A DNA stretch of 7,566 nucleotides from DASWIV01 sp036397475 (lineage in GTDB: Bacteria; JAJVIF01; JAPKYR01): positions 1 to 7,566 of the forward strand of contig DASWIV010000337.1 of the NCBI GenBank assembly GCA_036397475.1, read 5' to 3'. The notes under the pieces are model-generated. The model had not been told where the DNA came from, did not search any database, and was given only the letters and a program-made list of their open reading frames with translations. Shown here piece after piece: positions 1-4,837 of this stretch (positions are counted from its first letter, which is position 1; every line of letters begins with the position of its first letter). The position numbers and the translations under genes are program-made.

Positions 1-672
1 ACTCTGGAAAGATGAAATGATCTGCGACGAAATGAAAATCGGATCGACAGCCTGGTGCGGCAATGCCGCATGGCCGCCCCGCCCTTCAATTTTGATCGTA
101 AATTCATCGACTGCAGCCAGAGCATTACCGTGCATGATCCCGAATTTACCGGTTGGAACTCCGGACCAGACATGAATCCCAAAAGCAGCGTCGACCCTGG
201 GATTCTCAAGGATCCCATCGTCGATCATTACGCCCGCGCCTGTTCCGGTTTCTTCTGATGGCTGAAAGCATAACTTCACTGTGCCGTCGAGAGGATTATT
301 ACTGAGAATGTTCGACGCGCCCAGTAGCATCGCAGTGTGGGCATCATGGCCGCATGCATGCATTTTTCCCGTATTTCTTGATTTCCATTTGACATCTGCT
401 TCCTCTGTAACGGGAAGGGCGTCCATATCGGCCCTGAGCATCACGACCTTAGACTTTTTACCGGATTTGCCTTGAACAATCGCCTGGACCCCGGTATTCG
501 AAATCTTGCTGCACCTGATCCCGTAGGACTCAAGCTCGCTCATTACCAGTTTCTGGGTTTCTTTCTCCTGGAACCCCAGTTCAGGATTAGCATGGATTGT
601 GCGTCTAAGCTCAGTCACACGGCTGGTGAGCTTTGGAGTTAACAGGGAGCGGACGTCCGTCGGGTTGGGCAT
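1..672 (-). CDS. M20D-family metal-dependent amidohydrolase (N-acyl-amino acid / hippurate hydrolase-like), partial
   Basis: This is the first 224 codons of a minus-strand gene that runs off the left edge. The start is ATG at 672-670, preceded by a GAGGT Shine-Dalgarno sequence 8 nt upstream. Reading it gives the M20D signatures in order: HANPELGFQE (27-36), LRADMDALP (79-87), MHACGHDAHTAM (104-115), FQPSEE (136-141), GIHVW (165-169), and GRGGHAALPH followed by DP (197-211). By analogy with plant IAA-amino acid hydrolases and HipO, C107, H109, E141 and H167 should be metal ligands and E140 the catalytic base. The last ligand histidine lies beyond the window. The lid or dimerisation domain begins near residue 188. 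Family members cleave N-acyl amino acids or related amides in the cytoplasm; no signal peptide is seen. The exact substrate cannot be told. The gene is divergent from mraZ, so co-regulation with the dcw genes is not implied. Confidence 0.93.
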   Translation of the reverse strand, partial: MPNPTDVRSLLTPKLTSRVTELRRTIHANPELGFQEKETQKLVMSELESYGIRCSKISNTGVQAIVQGKSGKKSKVVMLRADMDALPVTEEADVKWKSRNTGKMHACGHDAHTAMLLGASNILSNNPLDGTVKLCFQPSEETGTGAGVMIDDGILENPRVDAAFGIHVWSGVPTGKFGIMHGNALAAVDEFTIKIEGRGGHAALPHQAVDPIFISSQIISSFQS

Positions 673-680
673 TCAATTTC

Positions 681-685
681 ACCTC
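681..685 (-). promoter_or_regulatory. Ribosome binding site of the amidohydrolase gene
   Basis: On the minus strand GAGGT lies 8 nt before the ATG at 672-670. It supports this start and contrasts with mraZ, which has no such site. Confidence 0.75.
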
Positions 686-710
686 AGAAAATATGAAAAG
701 GAATGGTGGC

Positions 711-739
711 ATTTTACCCTTTTAATGAGATTTAATCAA
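711..739 (-). promoter_or_regulatory. Probable sigma-70-type promoter of the amidohydrolase gene
   Basis: On the minus strand TTGATT (739-734) and TAAAAT (716-711) are separated by exactly 17 nt. They match the -35 and -10 consensus at 4/6 and 5/6 positions. A start near 704 would give a leader of about 30 nt carrying the GAGGT site. Composition is AT-rich, so chance matches are possible, but spacing and placement are ideal. Confidence 0.55.
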
Positions 740-832
740 AACGAAAGAGAATTAATTGCTATTTATATAGATTGATGAAAAAAAGTGCAAAAATAGGTTT
801 AAAAGCCAGTTTTAGGCTTGATAATATGTTGG

Positions 833-849
833 GAAAATTGTAAATTTTC
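833..849. repeat. 17-bp palindrome GAAAATT-GTA-AATTTTC
   Basis: A perfect 7-bp inverted repeat with a 3-nt centre sits in the first repeat unit and ends just before a possible -35 element (GTGACA, 851-856). It could be a site for a dimeric regulator. Being pure A/T except its ends, it could also be chance in this AT-rich DNA. Confidence 0.4.
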
Positions 850-850
850 A

Positions 851-879
851 GTGACATATTTAGGAATTTACACTAAATT
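851..879 (+). promoter_or_regulatory. Possible distal mraZ promoter
   Basis: GTGACA (851-856, 5/6 to the -35 consensus) and TAAATT (874-879, 4/6 to the -10 consensus) are 17 nt apart. They lie between and across the 31-bp repeat units, so a protein bound there would block it. It would give a leader of roughly 170 nt before mraZ, which is long. It is one of two candidates. Confidence 0.25.
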
Positions 880-972
880 TTTGTTAATAAATGGGAATTA
901 TCACTAATAAATTTTAACTAACATAAATTAAGTAAATTGTCGACTGAGGCTTTTGGCGGTTTGGACCGATAA

Positions 973-1001
973 TTGTACTGAACAAATTTATAGTCAATAA
1001 T
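973..1001 (+). promoter_or_regulatory. Possible proximal mraZ promoter
   Basis: TTGTAC (973-978) and AATAAT (996-1001) are separated by 17 nt. The -10 element matches at 5/6, but the -35 matches only at its TTG. A start near 1008 gives a leader of about 45 nt. The -10 touches a TAGGC box at 1001-1005, with a second box 31 bp downstream, which would place a repressor over the start region. Confidence 0.3.
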
Positions 1002-1036
1002 AGGCATTTTCTAACAAATACTTACACTACATAGGC
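1001..1036 (+). repeat. TAGGC box pair with 31-bp spacing
   Basis: TAGGC occurs at 1001-1005 and 1032-1036, the same 31-bp step as the upstream three-unit array and in the same orientation. The sequence between the boxes is not otherwise repeated, so this may be coincidence. It is a candidate second half of a regulatory array. Confidence 0.25.
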
Positions 1037-1053
1037 TGATTAGTCAAGACTTA

Positions 1054-1464
1054 ATGGATTTTTATGGAGCATACGGAATTGTACTTGAAAAATCGGGACG
1101 CCTGCGTCTCCCGGGCGATATCGGCGAGTCCTTTGGTGAAGTAGCTTATTTATGCGAGTGGCCCGGTCCGTGTGTGAAGATTTATACGGAAGAACAGTGG
1201 AACAAATACATCGAAGATTTGAAAAATCTGGGAAACAGGCGTACCGGCAAAGACGAATGGGAAGTAAGGACAGTATTCAGGTCAAAAGAGAAGGTTGAGG
1301 TTAAGGGTAAGGGACGGATAACGGTCCCGCAGAAGCTTAGGGATCACGCGAAACTGCGTGGCGGCGACAAGATCCTGATGATCGGCGCTATGGACCATTT
1401 GGAGCTGTGGGCGTCGGACGATGTTTATGACGCCGCGTACCAGAAATCGACCTGGCAGGGATAG
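1054..1464 (+). CDS. mraZ: MraZ, dcw-cluster transcriptional regulator (divergent)
   Basis: This 136-residue protein fits MraZ in size and in its two SpoVT/AbrB-like halves. The first half opens with MDFYGAYGIVLEKSGRLRLP (1-20), aligning with the usual M-F-x-G-x-Y start and D-x-K-G-R motif. The second has GKGRITVPQKLR (85-96) and ends with LELW (116-119). Position as first gene before rsmH confirms the call. MraZ is a DNA-binding, ring-forming regulator that represses its own dcw operon in E. coli. The conserved DxxxR motif is altered in both halves (E12...R16 and K84...R88), so DNA recognition may differ from E. coli. The start at 1054 is fixed by homology; no Shine-Dalgarno sequence precedes it. 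The stop lies 5 nt before rsmH, indicating one transcript. Confidence 0.9.
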   Translation: MDFYGAYGIVLEKSGRLRLPGDIGESFGEVAYLCEWPGPCVKIYTEEQWNKYIEDLKNLGNRRTGKDEWEVRTVFRSKEKVEVKGKGRITVPQKLRDHAKLRGGDKILMIGAMDHLELWASDDVYDAAYQKSTWQG

Positions 1465-1469
1465 GAACC

Positions 1470-2372
1470 ATGAACGGAGCTGATCATAGCCCGGGGCATG
1501 TTCCGGTCCTTCTGGAAAAAGTAATCGAATTGTTAAGTCCCGTACCGGGAGGGAGATACATTGATAACACCGGTGGGGACGGATGGATGAGCCGGGCGAT
1601 CCTGAAAAAAAGCTCGCCTGACGGAATTGTACTTACGATTGATTGCGATTCGAGAACCAACGAGGTCAGGGAAAAAAATTTAAGTGAATTCGGACAGAGG
1701 AGCATTCGCGTTAATTCAAATTTTGAGGATATGGCAAGGGTAGCTGAGAAATATGAACTGGTTCCTGTCGATGGTGTCCTTTACGACCTTGGGATGACCA
1801 GCCACATGGTTGATGTAGCGGAGTATGGAGCATCATTCAGGTACGACTCTCCTCTTGGAATGAACATGGACCCCGACGCCGAAATTTCAGCGTGGGATAT
1901 AGTCAATACATGGCCGGATGATAAACTGAAGGAAATGTTCTTCGCCATGGATGTCGGAAGATTTTCGGGGCGAATCGCGCGGGGAATCGCAGCCGGAAGA
2001 CAAAACGGAGATATAGAAACCACAAAACAACTTGCGGAAATAATTGAAAGAGCGGTTCCAAGGAAATTCCATCCGAAGCGGATAGATGTATGCACAAAGC
2101 CATTCCTGGCTATTCGTGTTGCAGTCAACCGTGAAAGGGAAACGCTTGAAGCGAGTTTGCGGGACTGTCGGAAGGTTTTAAAGACCGGTGGGGTACTGGT
2201 CGTAATCTGTTATTCGAGTTTTGAGGACAGGATCACACGAAAAGTGATACGCGAAGATCCTTACGAGTGGTCGAAGCTGGCGAAAAAAGCGGTTACTCCG
2301 GATGATGAGGAACTGGAGAGAAATCCGCGGAGCCGGTCTGCTCGACTGCGAGCGTGGCGAAGAGTGTCCTGA
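1470..2372 (+). CDS. rsmH: RsmH, 16S rRNA (cytosine-1402-N4)-methyltransferase (divergent)
   Basis: RsmH (MraW) uses S-adenosylmethionine to N4-methylate C1402 in the 16S rRNA decoding centre. The 300-residue length and family landmarks fit: HVPVLLEKVI (10-19), a SAM-binding segment YIDNTGGDG (30-38), an acidic TIDCD (56-60), VLYDLGMTS (103-111), SPLGMNMD (127-134), a VN segment after FLAIRV, EDRI (252-255), and the C-terminal NPRSRSARLR. Several usually fixed residues differ: the GGHS segment reads GWMS (38-41), PLDMRMD reads PLGMNMD, ERGFSF reads EYGASF, and SFHSLEDR reads CYSSFEDR (247-254). The fold and gene position make the family call safe, but altered activity is possible. ATG at 1470 follows AGGGA by 8 nt and lies 5 nt after mraZ. 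Confidence 0.88.
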   Translation: MNGADHSPGHVPVLLEKVIELLSPVPGGRYIDNTGGDGWMSRAILKKSSPDGIVLTIDCDSRTNEVREKNLSEFGQRSIRVNSNFEDMARVAEKYELVPVDGVLYDLGMTSHMVDVAEYGASFRYDSPLGMNMDPDAEISAWDIVNTWPDDKLKEMFFAMDVGRFSGRIARGIAAGRQNGDIETTKQLAEIIERAVPRKFHPKRIDVCTKPFLAIRVAVNRERETLEASLRDCRKVLKTGGVLVVICYSSFEDRITRKVIREDPYEWSKLAKKAVTPDDEELERNPRSRSARLRAWRRVS

Positions 2373-2465
2373 TTTGTATTGCGATGCGGGCAGCCGTCGG
2401 GGGACATCCCTGCCCTTCAGTAGTAGCCTGGAGAAGTCGGCAAATACCTAAGGAAGAGGCGTTTG
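2373..2465 (+). other. rsmH-ftsL intergenic gap with possible hairpin
   Basis: This is the only gap of any size between the dcw genes. It contains a G+C-rich inverted repeat, GGGCAG (2388-2393) and CTGCCC (2410-2415), enclosing 16 nt. No run of T follows, so it does not look like an intrinsic terminator. It could be an RNA processing or stability element, or chance. The gap ends with the strong ftsL ribosome binding site. Confidence 0.35.
2450..2459 (+). promoter_or_regulatory. Ribosome binding site of the ftsL-like gene
   Basis: AAGGAAGAGG ends 6 nt before ATG at 2466. This spacing favours the ATG over the in-frame TTG at 2463, which would lie only 3 nt away. Confidence 0.7.
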
Positions 2466-2924
2466 ATGTCAGCGGTACCAAAAAGAGCGGACGTAGAATT
2501 CTGGATGGAGAACAGTGCGGGGGCGGACGCAATTCCGATGCCTCGGGAATGGGCTCCACGTGTAGCTGGAACCATAGAGATCCCGCATGTAAAGCCACGT
2601 GAGGCAGCCCGGGAATTCCAGTTACCTAAAATTCCACTGTTAGAAATTTTATCCAGGTTTGAACTCGCTATATCGATAATCGCGATGGTCGCGCTTGCCG
2701 GCGCGGTAGCGTCGATGAGCCATTCACGCCAGGAAGCGAACATCGAGGCGCGCGAAACGAGGATCGCGATTTCCAACCTGAGGAAAGAGATCGGCGATTT
2801 AAATAACCAGTTGGAAATGTTGAACAATGTGGACGATGAGACACAGCTTATGTGGCAACTCGGCACGATTCCTATCGATGCGGACGAGGTTCCGGTTATC
2901 AGACTCCAGTCAATGTACGAATGA
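2466..2924 (+). CDS. ftsL: FtsL-like cell division protein
   Basis: This is a 152-residue bitopic protein in the position FtsL occupies, between rsmH and ftsI. The layout is a cytoplasmic N-terminal region of about 64 residues, one hydrophobic segment (about 65-84, ELAISIIAMVALAGAVA), then a heptad-like charged helix (about 88-121) and a short acidic tail. FtsL forms a membrane complex with FtsB/DivIC and FtsQ and activates septal FtsWI synthesis through its periplasmic coiled coil. FtsL sequences are poorly conserved, so the name rests on topology and gene order, not on motifs. The N-terminal cytoplasmic part, rich in proline and charged residues, is longer than the roughly 35 residues of E. 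coli FtsL. The stop overlaps the ftsI start (ATGA, 2921-2924), so the two are probably translationally coupled. Confidence 0.72.
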   Translation: MSAVPKRADVEFWMENSAGADAIPMPREWAPRVAGTIEIPHVKPREAAREFQLPKIPLLEILSRFELAISIIAMVALAGAVASMSHSRQEANIEARETRIAISNLRKEIGDLNNQLEMLNNVDDETQLMWQLGTIPIDADEVPVIRLQSMYE

Positions 2925-4837
2925 AAAAGAGAAAATTAAGAATCCCTGAAGACTCGACCGACCATGGCTACCAACTGAACCATGTAAAATTTTCTGCGTT
3001 TATTCTGGCGGTTGTCTGCGGCGCAACAATGCTGGCTTCCTGCGCCGGACTTCTTTTAGTTTACCCACGGCATCAGCAGGATATTAAATCAATGCGATCC
3101 TTCAAGACCGATCGCGAGGGCATCATCCCGGCATCCAGGGGAAGAATTCTAGACCGAAACCACGAGCCTGTTGCAGAAAATCGGATTGTAGCAAGATTAT
3201 TTGTGAATCCATCGCGTGTCGATCCGGACCTCCGTTATCCCCTTATCCAGGCGCTTATGGAGCATTTCACCCTCGATGAAGGCGCTATCGCCGATAACCT
3301 GACCGATCCGTCCTGCCGTTTCAGAATACTCTGTGAAGACCTGCCGAGTGAACAGGAAAATTGGTTTTACGATCATCGATGGGACCCTTTTTACAACGAT
3401 ATTCTCCAGGAAGTTGGAATATTGTATGAAGAAGAACGTGTCTATCCGAACGGCGAATTTGCCGGGCCGGTTATCGGCTACACGGGAGACAATTCAAAAG
3501 GCCTCGGAGGTATGGAATTAAAACTCGACCTTGTCATGGCTGGACGCCCTGGACTATACACGGATGTCCGTGACCAGAGAGGCAATCGCGTTCCGGGTAC
3601 GCGCCATGTGGAGGTCGAAGAGCGAAATGGCACGGATATTGTTCTAACCTTAGACAATGAAATACAAAAGATCGCATGGTATGCGCTCTACGACGGAATT
3701 CTCGATACCGGAGCCAAAGGCGGAGCGGTTATCGTTACCGATCCCCGGACAGGAGATATCCGCGCCATGGTAAGCCTTCCGGCATATGAGCCTTCGCATT
3801 ACCAGGATTATCTCGACGATGAATACTCGATGTTCAACCGTCCAGCTTGCCTCAGTTATGAAGCCGGAAGTGTAATGAAGGTTTTCACCTTCGCCGCTGG
3901 ATTGGAAGAGGAAGTAATTTCCGAGGATCAAAATTTTCACGTGGGCCATGGGAGACTTTATTTTGGTAACTATTCCGTACCGGACCACACGTACAGCTAC
4001 GATCCCGACGTCTCGCTTAGGGATTCAGTTGTACATTCATGCAACAGGGCAGCTGCGCTCACATCGACGTGGCTTGGGCGGGACACCATAACCGACTGGT
4101 TCCACAGGTTCGGATTTGGAGTGAAAACCGACATTGCATTCCCCGGTGAACCATCCGGAAATCTCAAGGAAAGCCTTACCTTTTTTTCCAGGATCGACCT
4201 CGCGAACATGGGGTTCGGACACGGAATAACATGCAGCCCCCTTCAGCTTGTCCAGGGATTCAGCGCGTTCGCGAATGATGGATATATTGTCCCTCTGAGA
4301 CTGGTTGATGCGAGGATAGATCCGGAAGCCGGAACAGAGATCACGATGCCGTACTGCGATCCACAACAGGTATTAAGCCACGATGTGGCTGAACTAATGA
4401 ACCGGTTCATGGTAGAAACGGTTGAAGACGGCACCGCGACTCAAGCAAGGACACAATGGACCAGCGCGGGAAAAACAGGTACCGCTCAAAAGCTTGATGA
4501 TACAGGCCATTATGCCGCTAACCGGTTTTACGCAACATTTGTCGGATATGGGCCGGTTCCCGATCCGCGATGGTTGATTTTGGTTGTACTCGATGAACCA
4601 CAGCGCCCAAATCATTTCGCCGGGACGGCAAGCGGACCGGTTTATAAGGCGATTTTCTCAGCGCTCATGCTCAAGTACGGAGACGATAACTCAGTGAGAG
4701 AAATCGTTATCCCCGAGGAAGAAGTTTCAGTTAATGAATCAGTAATCGACGATGACATTGATGGCACAAAAATGATCGGCGACGATGAGATCGTTTATTC
4801 TCCCGATCCGTTCAACGACGGGGTGGATGGGGAATGA
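2921..4837 (+). CDS. ftsI: FtsI, class B penicillin-binding protein (septal transpeptidase)
   Basis: This 638-residue membrane-anchored D,D-transpeptidase cross-links septal peptidoglycan with its partner FtsW. It has a basic N-terminus, one membrane segment (about 24-48), then the class B signature IPASRGRILDRN (69-80) opening the pedestal domain and TGDNSKGLGGMEL (188-200). The transpeptidase domain (about 266-585) holds the active-site motifs S317-V-M-K320 in YEAGSVMKVFT, S373-C-N375, and K518-T-G-T521. S317 is the nucleophile acylated by beta-lactams. No PASTA domain follows; instead residues 588-638 form a strongly acidic tail with about 18 Asp/Glu and two basic residues. ATG at 2921 was chosen because it overlaps the ftsL stop by 4 nt; an in-frame GTG at 2852 would place 23 unlikely residues before the basic start. 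The gene overlaps murE by 4 nt. Confidence 0.95.
   Translation: MKKRKLRIPEDSTDHGYQLNHVKFSAFILAVVCGATMLASCAGLLLVYPRHQQDIKSMRSFKTDREGIIPASRGRILDRNHEPVAENRIVARLFVNPSRVDPDLRYPLIQALMEHFTLDEGAIADNLTDPSCRFRILCEDLPSEQENWFYDHRWDPFYNDILQEVGILYEEERVYPNGEFAGPVIGYTGDNSKGLGGMELKLDLVMAGRPGLYTDVRDQRGNRVPGTRHVEVEERNGTDIVLTLDNEIQKIAWYALYDGILDTGAKGGAVIVTDPRTGDIRAMVSLPAYEPSHYQDYLDDEYSMFNRPACLSYEAGSVMKVFTFAAGLEEEVISEDQNFHVGHGRLYFGNYSVPDHTYSYDPDVSLRDSVVHSCNRAAALTSTWLGRDTITDWFHRFGFGVKTDIAFPGEPSGNLKESLTFFSRIDLANMGFGHGITCSPLQLVQGFSAFANDGYIVPLRLVDARIDPEAGTEITMPYCDPQQVLSHDVAELMNRFMVETVEDGTATQARTQWTSAGKTGTAQKLDDTGHYAANRFYATFVGYGPVPDPRWLILVVLDEPQRPNHFAGTASGPVYKAIFSALMLKYGDDNSVREIVIPEEEVSVNESVIDDDIDGTKMIGDDEIVYSPDPFNDGVDGE

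Larger units (their letters stand above)
830..922 (+). repeat. Three-unit direct repeat with 31-bp period, operator-like
   Basis: Units begin at 830, 861 and 892 with TGGGA, TAGGA and TGGGA, exactly 31 bp apart. The second and third units agree at about 20 of 31 positions and share a 14-nt core, GGAATT-WW-CACTAA (863-876 and 894-907), that matches at 12 of 14. The first unit shares mainly the TGGGAA head and little beyond the AT-rich background. A 31-bp step is close to three helical turns, so the boxes lie on the same DNA face. TGGGN is the box bound by E. coli MraZ, although there the repeats are about 10 bp apart. A role as the MraZ operator is an inference. Confidence 0.5.
673..1053. other. 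AT-rich divergent intergenic control region
   Basis: This 381-nt stretch between the divergent amidohydrolase and mraZ genes contains no supportable gene. Hand counting gives about 27% G+C for 721-1050, far below the flanking coding DNA. It holds the amidohydrolase promoter, candidate mraZ promoters, a tandem repeat array with 31-bp spacing (830-922), a 17-bp palindrome (833-849), a short CGGT-TTGG-ACCG inverted repeat (957-968) and a pair of TAGGC boxes (1001, 1032). No terminator is expected, since transcription diverges from here. Confidence 0.8.

Noticed and set aside
55..475. Two short + strand open frames (55-258 and 281-475)
   Set aside because: They lie opposite the amidohydrolase, whose minus-strand frame carries clear M20D motifs. 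Their own translations show no recognisable features.
957..968. Short inverted repeat CGGT-TTGG-ACCG as a terminator
   Set aside because: The stem is 4 bp and no T-run follows. No gene ends upstream on the + strand, so there is nothing to terminate.
991..1047. TAGTCAA direct repeat at 991-997 and 1041-1047, and TTACACTA at 868-875 and 1022-1029
   Set aside because: Short repeats of AT-rich words with spacings (50 and 154 bp) that do not match the 31-bp pattern; likely chance, though worth including in any alignment of the region.
2463..2465. A TTG start for the ftsL-like gene one codon before the ATG
   Set aside because: It would be only 3 nt from the ribosome binding site; the ATG at 2466 has better spacing. 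The difference is one residue.
2354..2602. An 82-codon + strand open frame bridging rsmH and ftsL
   Set aside because: It overlaps the ends of both genes in another frame and its translation looks like random Arg/Gly/Cys-rich sequence. The ftsL-like frame has a strong ribosome binding site and sensible topology.
2852..2920. A GTG start at 2852 giving FtsI 23 extra residues
   Set aside because: The extra residues would overlap ftsL coding by about 70 nt. The ATG at 2921 gives a typical basic N-terminus and an ATGA overlap, the same junction type as ftsI/murE.
3032..3043. A lipobox-like LASC (residues 38-41) in FtsI
   Set aside because: It lies inside one continuous hydrophobic stretch that goes on for several residues past the Cys, which fits a normal membrane anchor better than a cleaved lipoprotein signal.
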